From Lachnospiraceae bacterium (GTDB lineage Bacteria; Bacillota; Clostridia; Lachnospirales; Lachnospiraceae), in assembly GCA_020860745.1 (NCBI GenBank), contig JAJBTR010000330.1, positions 1 to 11,194 on the forward strand: a DNA stretch of 11,194 nt. Reading direction: 5' to 3'. Shown here piece after piece: positions 1-7,271 of the stretch; position 1 is the stretch's first letter; every line of letters begins with the position of its first letter. The notes under the pieces are model-generated. The model made no database searches, was not told the origin of the DNA, and worked only from the letters and a program-made list of their open reading frames with translations. A program made the translations under genes and the position numbers.

Positions 1-435
1 GAACAGATAATGTCCCTTGGTTGTTTTCGCTGTCGTTAAAATCAAATGTTGCTTTTGTTGCTTGGCATAAAGACGATTCTGTTATGCGAATCTGCTTTCC
101 ATCTACAACAGAAGTGATGTCAATATTAGCAGTGTTTCCACCAAGAATCTGGAAATGAAGGGTTACTCCGGATGCATCGTCTTTATAACATCCTGCATAT
201 CTTTCATACAAAATTTGCAGTTGTCTGTCGCTGTCTTTATAGCCGGTTAAATTATAAAAAAGTTCAATTGCTCTTGCGTATTCCCCTTTTTCCATACAGG
301 CAACCGCTTCATTGTATTGTGTCAATTGCTGATCAACGGGCGCTTCATCAGCTTTTTTGAAAACCAAATCTGTCCCGAAAATCAAAAAGCCTGCAATCGC
401 CATAACAACAGCAATTACACTTATAGCCAATACAA
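1..435 (-). pseudogene. C-terminal part of second TIR protein (TM + YxDS repeat), out of frame with its N-terminal half, runs off window
   Basis: An open frame runs from about 435 to the window edge with no stop codon. It lies one frame away from the zinc-ribbon/TIR gene at 421-1002. It starts with a hydrophobic helix (IVLAISVIAVVMAIAGFLIF) that follows directly on the basic KKQKK tail of that gene. Next comes one TPR-like YxDS repeat (YNEAVACMEKGEYARAIELF ... GYKDSDRQ), then a beta-rich stretch of unknown function. No convincing start codon or ribosome-binding site precedes the frame; the first ATG lies inside the TM helix. It is therefore best read as the continuation of the upstream gene after a one-base loss in the six-base A run (T run at 436-441 on the plus strand). 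The end of the gene lies outside the window. Confidence 0.7.
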
Positions 436-1002
436 TTTTTTCTGCTTTTTACCTGTATGCTTGTTGTTTACAGTAAGAAGGTCAGCCTCTGAGGTTCTTC
501 CAAGCGCATTTAATATGCTTTTTATGAGGTCTATATCCGAACCGATTTTATTGTAATCCAGCGCCTGTATTGCGCTGATATTTTTGGGAATATCATAAGG
601 ATTCATCTCAGAAAAAACAGGAATCACTATTTTTCCGGTATATAAACTCTCATAATGATTGACCAGAGATTCGAAATTTTCTTTCGATGTGCCGATTATA
701 ATTACAGTTTTTGCATTAGCGAGCGCAGCATTACAAGCTTTTTTATACAACTCGCCGCTTAAATCAGAAACTGAAATGCGGCTGTAAAACGATTTGATTT
801 TTGTTGCCTCAAGTTTTTGATATAAGTCTTGTGCAATAATGGAATCCTTCGTACGCCTCCCGGCGTGATCGCTTTCTATATAGCAGATATATGTATCAAT
901 ATCCTCATAGTAATTTGCGACAGAATATTTTGTCCCGCAGGATTCGCACACATAAACTCCGTCGCCGATTATTAAATTTCCGCCGCATTTTTTACATTGC
1001 AT
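421..1002 (-). CDS. Zinc ribbon + TIR domain protein, N-terminal part (frameshifted before its TM helix)
   Basis: The readable product is 193 aa. Residues 1-25 form a zinc ribbon (CxxC pairs C3/C6 and C19/C22). Residues about 35-170 look like a TIR fold: DIDTYICYIESD as the first strand, a GRRTKDSI region, FYSRIS, and ALANAKTVIIIGTS. The basic tail HTGKKQKK should lead into a TM helix, but the frame ends four codons later. Adding one A at the run 436-441 joins it to the open frame at 1-435. The residue aligning with the catalytic Glu of NAD-cleaving TIRs (LEDKIG in the upstream paralogue) is Ser79 here (SVSDLSG), so this TIR may lack NADase activity. The start ATG lies 5 nt after the stop of the previous gene and has only a weak ribosome-binding site, suggesting translational coupling. 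It is the last gene of the operon that can be seen. Confidence 0.8.
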   Translation of the reverse strand: MQCKKCGGNLIIGDGVYVCESCGTKYSVANYYEDIDTYICYIESDHAGRRTKDSIIAQDLYQKLEATKIKSFYSRISVSDLSGELYKKACNAALANAKTVIIIGTSKENFESLVNHYESLYTGKIVIPVFSEMNPYDIPKNISAIQALDYNKIGSDIDLIKSILNALGRTSEADLLTVNNKHTGKKQKKLYWL

Positions 1003-1007
1003 ATCGC

Positions 1008-2822
1008 TTAACTCTTATCTAACCATACATCTTTTATCTGCGTTTTAACGGTTGTATTCGTAGGGGCAGTCCCCTCCAAATTATATTCCGTATAGATTGT
1101 ACCGCTTCTTGTTACGATAAAATCTTTATTCATATATACTACATCTTCAATAATAGTATTTTCACTACCTAAGCGAGACAATGTTAATTCGTTGCTAAGA
1201 ATAAAAAATTGTAAAGTAATATCACTATTCGAATAAAAATCAGTTGTCTCTACATCTATAATATTTAAGTTTTCATAAGTGTCATAAGCGCCATCAGCAA
1301 ATGTAAATAATGTTCCGTTTTCATCAAGAGCAACTATACTTACCGTTCCACTACTGATTTCAACATTAACGCTAATCTCTTTGATGTTTTTTAACGAAGC
1401 AATAAATGAATTAGCATTTGTCTGAATGCCATAGAACACGGATACGACTGTTCCATCGGATTTTAATCCAACCAATGCAGCACTCGCCATTCCTCCGTCA
1501 CCACATCGTTCTACATCGTAAGACAATGAAACAATTTTATCCCACTCATTTGTAGCTTGTAACCAACTATCCGTACCGTCTGGATTGATTTCATTCTTAG
1601 TATTTCCATATATCACCTTTCCTTCACTGGTTAAGGCCGCATTTGTAGTATTAAAACGAGAAGTAATTTGTATAATATTTTCCCAATCAGAATCTAATCC
1701 GTTATTAGTTTTTGAATTTGTTACATAGCCGTCCTCATGTAATGCATATAGCGCAATATTATCGGCGATAGAAACGATTTTACCATGCTCGTCTATGCTA
1801 ATGTTACTGTTGGCATCTCCGGGATTATAAGTAAAAGTTTCAACAGAACCATTCGCTGAAATATAATAAGCACCATGTGATGATGAACCCAAATTATTAT
1901 TTGTTGCGACAGTTGCCAGCTTTTCTCTCCAATTAAGTTCAGCTTTTTTCTGCATTTCTGCCGAATCTTTGTATCCGTTCATGTCCCGAAACGCCCAAGC
2001 GGCCTGAGGATAATCACCATCATAATACAACTGCATGGCGGCAGTATATTTGCCCATATTCAGAGACTCTTGCTGCATCTCGGCTGAATCCTTAAAATCA
2101 GACAGTTTTGCAAAAGCATCAGCTGCCTCACCGTATTTCTCTTCGTTATATAACTGCATTGCGGTCTGATAATCAGCGTTATATGTAATGTAATCTTTTA
2201 TATAGGGGAAAGAAACAACACCTGCCACCAATATAACACCCACAAGGATCGCAGCTGATATGCCCAGTCTCTTTTTTAATTTTTTTCGCCGGGCTGCCAA
2301 CATAATCGGCAACGGTATCATCTTTTTGATTCCTCGGAGAAGTTCCTGCTCAAAGTCGTCTTTCGACATATTCTGTGTGGCCAAGATAGCAAATTCGTCC
2401 GGCAAATCTGACTTTGGCATATCAAAATAAAGCGGAATCAGTGTTTTGCCTGCGTCGTTTTGGCGTAATGTTAAAAAACGGCTCCACTCATTTCTCACCC
2501 AAGGGGATTCAATGTTTTCCTTGGAGGAGCAGACAGTCAGCATCACCTTACTGGAATAGAGCGCGGCATAAATATAAGGCTCATATTCCGTTCCGATCTT
2601 ATCCTCTAAGGTAATGCGGGAGAAAAACACCTTGTAACCGTTCTCAGTCAGTTTTTTATAAAGTTTTTGAGCGGCAATGCTGTCTTTGGTTCTGTTTCCC
2701 TTATTATCCGTTTCCTTATAGGAAATAAAGATGTCAAATGGTTTTTCTTTTTTTGAAACAGCAAGAATCCCTTTTTGTATATTGTTGATCGCTTCAGCAT
2801 TCTCTCGATAAAACGCCGTTTG
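1008..2822 (-). pseudogene. TIR + TM + YxDS repeats + RCC1-like C-terminal part of first TIR protein, downstream of in-frame TAG
   Basis: The frame is open from codon 128 of the gene that starts at 3203. It is in the same frame as 2823-3203 and separated from it only by the TAG at 2823-2825. Order (joined numbering): TIR domain about 150-290 (PFDIFISYKETD; FFSRITLEDKIG, where Glu200 is the likely NADase residue; SPWVRNEW); basic stretch RRKKLKKR; TM helix about 312-333; two YxDS repeats about 341-420 (MQLYNEEKYGEAADAF ... FKDSAE; MQLYYDGDYPQAAWAF ... YKDSAE); and about 430-731 with several RCC1-like units (WENIIQI, WDKIVSL, DGTVVSV, NGTLFTF). By the positive-inside rule the TIR is cytosolic and the RCC1-like part is outside. 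The first start-like codon, GTG at 2630, falls inside the TIR and lacks the first TIR strand, so this half is unlikely to work alone. Confidence 0.8.
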
Positions 2823-3203
2823 CTAATCGTCGGCATATTGGAGAACCTTTTGGTAATTTCTATCGTTTAAGATGGATTCGTAATGTGTGCGGTTACAGGT
2901 AGGGATATATTTTCCCGTTTTCGGATCTTGGACAAATGTAACGCCGTATTTACATAAAACAATGTCCCAATAAATTTCCGGATCTTCCGGGCATAAGGCT
3001 AAAAGCTGATTAAAAATGGTTTCAGCCTTGTCATATTCGTTTTGCCGCAGATAGCTGTTTTCCCTGTCGTATAACAGCTGCGCGCTTTCATCCGAAAACA
3101 GAGGCAGAATTTGTTTGCTTCCGCAATAATCACAAACAGCAACCCTGCTTTTAGAGGTCACTGTGAGACTGCCGCCACATATTTTACATTTAAAAGTCTG
3201 CAT
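2823..3203 (-). CDS. Zinc ribbon + TPR-like N-terminal part of first TIR protein (ends at in-frame TAG)
   Basis: The readable product is 126 aa. It has a zinc ribbon (C6/C9 and C24/C27, CKICGG ... CDYCGSKQ) followed by a TPR-like helical pair (YDRENSYLRQNEYDKAETIF ... PEDPEIYWDIVLCKYG). From memory, Clostridial proteins with this N-terminus normally continue as YADxYQ...IYxExA...NIQKGIL into a TIR domain. Here the frame reads LQYADD, then TAG, then QTAFYRENAEAINNIQKGIL in the same frame. The stop sits where relatives tend to have Tyr or Lys, so one base change explains it. The start ATG overlaps the last 14 nt of the HNH gene, so translation is probably coupled. Whether any full-length protein is made depends on TAG readthrough or on the base being an error. 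Confidence 0.8.
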   Translation of the reverse strand: MQTFKCKICGGSLTVTSKSRVAVCDYCGSKQILPLFSDESAQLLYDRENSYLRQNEYDKAETIFNQLLALCPEDPEIYWDIVLCKYGVTFVQDPKTGKYIPTCNRTHYESILNDRNYQKVLQYADD

Positions 3204-4188
3204 GATTTTTCATTCCTTTATAGATTTCTATCAATTCTTCAAAGGACAATTTAAGCCCCACGCTATCCAGTTTGCCTTTTTGCTTGTCGTATAATATTTT
3301 TAAATATTTTTCTTGTATTTCATCATTTCCATAATGGATTGCTCGATGACAGTTTGGACAGATACACACTATGTTTTCTTCTCTATCCAATTTAGATTTT
3401 TTCTGATACCTCTGACTGTTTGACACTGTGCACGGAATTAAATGATGTGCCTCCATATAAGGTACACCTGAACGAGTTTGAAAAGTAAGGCGAGATGAAT
3501 CGATAGCACAGTGATAATTATTGATAGCCAGGACTCTTTTTGCAATTAAAGGATCTCTTTTGATACATTGACCACCGGAGAAGTTAGATATCTCATCGGG
3601 TACATTTTCATAGTTTCGTGCATATTTGAATGTCGCTGCCGGTGTGGAATGAACTTGATTTTGATAATCGTAACTTTCAAGGTCATTGATATAGGATATA
3701 ATTTTTTCTTTCAGTTCCGGATATTCTTTTAAAAAGGTGCGCTGTTTCCGAAACATATATGGATTGTATTTTGAGGTCTCAATGACAAAAGATTGTTCTA
3801 TAGATTCCAGATTGAACAGATTATCGCTCATAACACTGTAAGATGCGCAGCGTTGCGTACCGTCTGAATCTTTAAAATATCTACCCTTTTCTTCTCCTGA
3901 TTGCGGTTTGTTAAAGACAGTTGCGTTTTTACAATAGGCGACTATCCTTCTGTCTGTACTTTTACCGATAGCCTTAACATAGATAACGAGTACACCTTCA
4001 ACATAGTCTTTTGCTTTCGGGTCTAAATTAGTAATATCAACATGGTCATCATCCGGGACAAAGCCATAAAACATTCCATCGTCATTTCGTCTTAAATTGA
4101 GGATTTCATATCCGATATGGTCTTTAGGATAATCTCCGGATTGTAAGTCGACTAACATCATTTTTATATCCATTTTATTTTTCTCCAT
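3190..4188 (-). CDS. HNH endonuclease with unassigned N-terminal domain
   Basis: The product is 332 aa from ATG 4188. This start is preferred over the TTG at 4206 because AAGGA sits about 9 nt upstream of it. The C-terminal half holds a clear HNH nuclease of the type seen in restriction enzymes: Cys227 in NYHCAID, then PYMEAHHLIP with His248-His249, then REENIVCICPNCHRAIH with Asn272, a CPNC zinc pair (C277, C280), His281 and His285. The N-terminal part (GYEILNLRRNDDGMFYGFVP ... VEGVLVIYVKAI) is a compact beta-rich domain. It could be a modified-base reader of the PUA/EVE kind, as in EVE-HNH restriction enzymes, but that is a guess. The gene follows its upstream neighbour by 18 nt and overlaps the TIR gene by 14 nt, so it is a core member of the operon. 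It is intact. Expected role: cutting DNA. Confidence 0.82.
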   Translation of the reverse strand: MEKNKMDIKMMLVDLQSGDYPKDHIGYEILNLRRNDDGMFYGFVPDDDHVDITNLDPKAKDYVEGVLVIYVKAIGKSTDRRIVAYCKNATVFNKPQSGEEKGRYFKDSDGTQRCASYSVMSDNLFNLESIEQSFVIETSKYNPYMFRKQRTFLKEYPELKEKIISYINDLESYDYQNQVHSTPAATFKYARNYENVPDEISNFSGGQCIKRDPLIAKRVLAINNYHCAIDSSRLTFQTRSGVPYMEAHHLIPCTVSNSQRYQKKSKLDREENIVCICPNCHRAIHYGNDEIQEKYLKILYDKQKGKLDSVGLKLSFEELIEIYKGMKNHADF

Positions 4189-4206
4189 TTTCTTGTTTTC
4201 CTTCAA

Positions 4207-5808
4207 TTATTTCAAATCAATCCAAATACAAGGCCGCACACCTTTTGCACGGACAACAGTTTCTCCGTCTTCAACGATCTCGCCGGACGCCGTTACATAC
4301 ACAGCGTTTACATCGGCCTTTGTACGAAGCCACCAATCCTTTTCACCGGAGAGGATGAATTCGTCTTCCAGATCTTCTGCCTCTTCTTTGCTGAGCAGAT
4401 AGACCTTGCAGTCTGCACCGTCAATTTTGGTCGTCAAGATACCGGCTAACTGCTCTTCGGAGAACGAACCGATAAATTCATTGTTGAGCCAGTTGCAAAG
4501 GGAACTTTCCTGCCATGTAACATCTTTTATTTCATTGTTGTACGGCAGTTCACAGATAGCTTCCTGCGCAATCAGCAGCATCCTGTCATCCTCCGTTTGC
4601 AAGACGCGCCATGCGATCGGCTTGTTTTGGTAGGTTCCGTAATAAACGGCGCTGTCTGTTGCAAGACGATTTTGAATCTGCTCGATTTTCTGTTTACAAT
4701 CTTTGTAATCTCCAAGTTCAGTGTAGAGTTTCATTGCCTCAAGATAGTTCTGACTTTCAAAATAATCTTCGGCTTGTATGTATTTGTTTTCAGTCACTGT
4801 CTGCTTTACAGACTCGATCATCTCCTTACTGTCCTTGTAAGTACCCAAGCTTTCAAAAGCCTGAATTGCCTCATCATATTTTCCTTCTTCATATAGCTTC
4901 TGGGCATCTAAATACTGCTGTTCGGTAATCGCCGTTTTGCACGCCTCAATCATTTCGTTGCTGTCGCTATATCCATTCAGGCTTTCAAACACTACCCTTG
5001 CTTCTGTGTACTGCTCGTTTTCATACAACGACATCGCGGTCTTGTAGGTATTATTTGGAACAATAACAAAGCAGATAACCAACGCCACGGTTGCCAGCGC
5101 TCCCAAAATGCCAACCGTCACGGCGACATATTTCACGCCGGAATAGTCATCGGCTTTTTTCTCTTCCTTCACATTTTTCAGCATCCGACATTTCTGATTC
5201 CGCTCTTTTAACAAGTCGCTGATACCTTCGATATCCGCCATTGCTTTCTCTTTATCCGAAACATCCGCTTTTAAAAGAATAATTTTTGCTTCGATTTGCT
5301 TTTCCAGTTCGCTGAGCATGGAATGGCTCATAGGATCGCTGAACTTGATATCCTCCGATAAAGCATTGATTTTTTGTGTAATCTCCGCATCGTCTGTTTT
5401 GACAGAGGACAGAAGAAACTGCATATTATTGATAAAATATACTTTTTCCGCAATATGCGCTTCCTGCTTTTCAATGGATTCTCCGGCGGTTTTTGACGCC
5501 AAGAGAAGAATGATAAAAAATCCTGCCAGACAACCGTTGATGATCAGCGCCGGGACATAGGGGAACGACGGATTGAGGATCTGTCCAAGGCCAACAATTG
5601 TTTGCAGAATCAGATAAATCCATGCAATAGAAACCAGCGGAAGACGCAAAAAGGTTCTTTTTTTGTCTTCCGAGTCAAAAAGAAACAGTATAACTGCCGC
5701 AAACAAAATGACAGCCAAGGTCACAAAGCTGTAACCTATCCAAAATGTAATACCGTGCACCGTCGGCAGAAGAAAAGCAATCACATTAAATAAAGCCAGT
5801 AAAATCAA
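4207..5808 (-). CDS. Multi-pass membrane protein with coiled coil, YxDS repeats and DUF6273-like C-terminus; probable frameshift near start
   Basis: The open frame is 533 aa from a TTG with no ribosome-binding site. A much better start is ATG 5848, preceded by AAGGAG (5856-5863). It reads MKLNRKK and then needs one A fewer in the run 5829-5834 to join this frame as MKLNRKRISIAAVLILLALF (corrected length 546 aa). In corrected numbering: four TM helices (about 8-120), a coiled-coil region (about 120-230), a fifth TM helix (237-263), three YxDS repeats of about 40 aa (267-388), and a DUF6273-like domain (396-546: YYGTYQNKPIAWRVLQ, SLCNWLNNEF, WWLRT, GVRPCIWIDL). The 4-TM/coiled-coil part occurs beside SPFH genes in other Clostridia. 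The ribosome-binding site overlaps the SPFH stop codon, so the two are probably made together. Function is unknown; a membrane receptor or assembly partner is plausible. Confidence 0.78.
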   Translation of the reverse strand: MILLALFNVIAFLLPTVHGITFWIGYSFVTLAVILFAAVILFLFDSEDKKRTFLRLPLVSIAWIYLILQTIVGLGQILNPSFPYVPALIINGCLAGFFIILLLASKTAGESIEKQEAHIAEKVYFINNMQFLLSSVKTDDAEITQKINALSEDIKFSDPMSHSMLSELEKQIEAKIILLKADVSDKEKAMADIEGISDLLKERNQKCRMLKNVKEEKKADDYSGVKYVAVTVGILGALATVALVICFVIVPNNTYKTAMSLYENEQYTEARVVFESLNGYSDSNEMIEACKTAITEQQYLDAQKLYEEGKYDEAIQAFESLGTYKDSKEMIESVKQTVTENKYIQAEDYFESQNYLEAMKLYTELGDYKDCKQKIEQIQNRLATDSAVYYGTYQNKPIAWRVLQTEDDRMLLIAQEAICELPYNNEIKDVTWQESSLCNWLNNEFIGSFSEEQLAGILTTKIDGADCKVYLLSKEEAEDLEDEFILSGEKDWWLRTKADVNAVYVTASGEIVEDGETVVRAKGVRPCIWIDLK

Positions 5809-5855
5809 AACTGCTGCTATGGATATCCTTTTTTCTATTCAGTTTCATTGTCGTT

Positions 5856-5863
5856 CTCTCCTT
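5856..5863 (-). promoter_or_regulatory. Ribosome-binding site deciding the start at 5848
   Basis: On the minus strand the sequence is AAGGAGAG, 7 nt before ATG 5848, and it overlaps the SPFH stop codon TAA (5862-5864). No comparable site precedes the TTG at 5808. This is the main reason to place the start of the multi-pass membrane protein at 5848 and to infer a one-base frameshift at 5829-5834. Confidence 0.7.
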
Positions 5864-6980
5864 ATAAATTTTTCAAAAGTTCCTGTTTTGCAGCATTGAA
5901 CTCTTCTTCGGACAAAATGCCGCTTTCTTTCATCAACTTTAGTTTTTCCAGCTTCATTTTAAAAGCGTCAAGCCCACCATCAGCCTGTGCAGGAGCGGAA
6001 ACTTGTCCGATGGCGTCGTTCATCATACCGCCTACCATGCCGCCGACAGCACCGCCGACGCCTGCCATTGTGCCTAAGCCGACACCCATATTGGTAAACT
6101 CGCCGACTGCTTCGTTTTCGGCCACCTTTTCTGCGACATCAAAACCGCGCTCCTGCTGATAGGTATATCCTTCCTGAGCACGCTTTGTCGCCATTGCCTG
6201 CGATTCAATAACTGTCTTTTTTGCCTCGGTTTCGGCATGGATGACATCGGCTTGCTGTCTCAACTTTGCCTCTGCGATATCCGCATATTGCCGGATATGT
6301 ATCTCCTTGAACTTTTCATAAGCCGTTTCGCCGTCCGGCTTGGCGATTGTCGTAACAAAAAATTTGTCGAGGCCAATTCCGTATTCATTGAAATCCGGTG
6401 TTAATGCACTTTTTAATGCGGACGAAAATTCATCCATATGCGCGTCTACTTCAAAAATACTGTAAGGAGCGCTTTGCATCGTTGCCGCAATATATGGCTT
6501 GATTTTGAACATCAGATAAGAACGGAACTGCGTAACAAACCCACTTTGCGTAAGGTTGGATTCTGTTCCGACCAGTTTGGTAAGGAGCCTGCGGGAATCA
6601 CTGACAGAAAGAGTCATTTCACCGGAAGCGCCGATCTGGAGAGGGAATTTATATGTCGGCTCCATATACCGCACCTGACTGTCCGTGCCCCATTTAATCG
6701 CCATCTGCTGTGTTTTGTTTATAAAATACACCTCGCAGTGAAACGGTGTTTTTCCACCGGTTGGCAGATTCAAAAAGCGCCTGAGCAAAGGAATATTTTG
6801 TGTTTCAAGCGTATATCTTCCTGCTTCAAACAAGTCCAGCGCCTGGCCGTTTTTAAAGAAAACAGCCTCTTGGGATTGATGGACGATAAGCTGAGACAAG
6901 GTGTTGAAATCTTCAATCGGGGACTTCCAGACAAAAGTGGAGTTATCCCCCTCATATTTGATAATTTTGGCAAGTGCCAT
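5862..6980 (-). CDS. SPFH-domain membrane scaffold protein with C-terminal SHOCT domain (YdjI-type)
   Basis: The product is 372 aa and the gene is intact. It starts with MALAKIIKYEGDNSTFVWKS, typical of the YdjI/'virion core protein'-like SPFH family. The SPFH region covers about residues 25-225. A charged helical stretch follows (about 225-290: AEAKLRQQADVIHAETEAKK). Next are a Gly/Met-rich loop (about 298-325) and a C-terminal SHOCT helix pair (about 338-372: MKLEKLKLMKESGILSEEEF). SPFH proteins oligomerise at membranes. In Bacillus subtilis, YdjI acts with membrane partners YdjG/YdjH and PspA in envelope stress; here it likely scaffolds the membrane proteins encoded downstream. The start is fixed by GGGAGGAAA (6986-6994). 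It is the first gene of the operon, and its start lies 31 nt from the invertible promoter segment. Confidence 0.88.
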   Translation of the reverse strand: MALAKIIKYEGDNSTFVWKSPIEDFNTLSQLIVHQSQEAVFFKNGQALDLFEAGRYTLETQNIPLLRRFLNLPTGGKTPFHCEVYFINKTQQMAIKWGTDSQVRYMEPTYKFPLQIGASGEMTLSVSDSRRLLTKLVGTESNLTQSGFVTQFRSYLMFKIKPYIAATMQSAPYSIFEVDAHMDEFSSALKSALTPDFNEYGIGLDKFFVTTIAKPDGETAYEKFKEIHIRQYADIAEAKLRQQADVIHAETEAKKTVIESQAMATKRAQEGYTYQQERGFDVAEKVAENEAVGEFTNMGVGLGTMAGVGGAVGGMVGGMMNDAIGQVSAPAQADGGLDAFKMKLEKLKLMKESGILSEEEFNAAKQELLKNL

Positions 6981-6985
6981 CTCTA

Positions 6986-6994
6986 TTTCCTCCC
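6986..6994 (-). promoter_or_regulatory. Strong ribosome-binding site of the SPFH gene
   Basis: GGGAGGAAA on the minus strand, a few nt before ATG 6980. It lies outside the invertible segment, so it is kept in both orientations; only the promoter would change. Confidence 0.75.
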
Positions 6995-7011
6995 TCGGTT
7001 AGTGAAATGCA

Positions 7012-7030
7012 ACATAATCCGCGTTATGTT
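7012..7030 (+). repeat. Left inverted repeat / recombination site
   Basis: ACATAATCCGCGTTATGTT. The exact reverse complement is at 7272-7290. The site itself has dyad arms ACATAA and TTATGT around a 6-bp asymmetric core TCCGCG, the form expected of a tyrosine-recombinase crossover site. The next seven inward bases match the other copy at five positions. Confidence 0.88.
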
Positions 7031-7115
7031 ATAAACGCAGGATAAAATTTGCAGCTTAAACGTACCGAATCATTTTAGAGTCGTAGACAGCATTTAAAAA
7101 TGAATGCAGAAAGCC

Positions 7116-7147
7116 AAGCCTTTTCAGAATTTGCTTTGGAAAGGCTT
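7116..7147. other. Hairpin inside the invertible segment
   Basis: AAGCCTTT (7116-7123) pairs with AAAGGCTT (7140-7147), with a further T-G and C-G pair inside and a loop of about 12 nt. There is no clear U run on either side. It could limit readthrough, act as a protein-binding site, or be a leftover terminator. Its role is unknown. Confidence 0.4.
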
Positions 7148-7207
7148 ATTTGTGCTGCTTTCATTCGACAATATCCCGTAAAATCATACTTTTCTTCGCC
7201 AAACTGT

Positions 7208-7236
7208 TTGAATTTTCTCTCGAGCTATGATATAAT
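7208..7236 (+). promoter_or_regulatory. Sigma-A promoter inside the invertible segment
   Basis: -35 TTGAAT (7208-7213), a 17-bp spacer, and -10 TATAAT (7231-7236) preceded by TG at -15 (extended -10, TGATATAAT). Transcription would start near 7243 and run rightwards. No plus-strand gene lies downstream; the transcript would meet the terminator at 7296-7319 after about 75 nt. The promoter therefore makes sense only if the segment flips. Confidence 0.82.
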
Positions 7237-7271
7237 AATATAAATAAAATAGGTTTGGTATGTCCGTTTTC

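Noticed and set aside
2823..2825. TAG recoded as an amino acid across the genome
   Set aside because: Only one in-frame TAG was found and frameshifts damage neighbouring genes, so a simple lesion or error is more likely. Kept only as an alternative in the findings.
2648..2836. 62-aa minus-strand frame
   Set aside because: It overlaps in another frame the stretch that clearly encodes the start of the TIR domain (PFDIFISYKETD), so it is a shadow.
5602..5793. Plus-strand frame over the membrane protein
   Set aside because: It is antisense to the TM helices and has no ribosome-binding site or known motif.
6438..7034. 198-aa plus-strand frame
   Set aside because: It lies antisense to the SPFH gene, with no ribosome-binding site and no recognisable domain. 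The SPFH frame explains the region fully.
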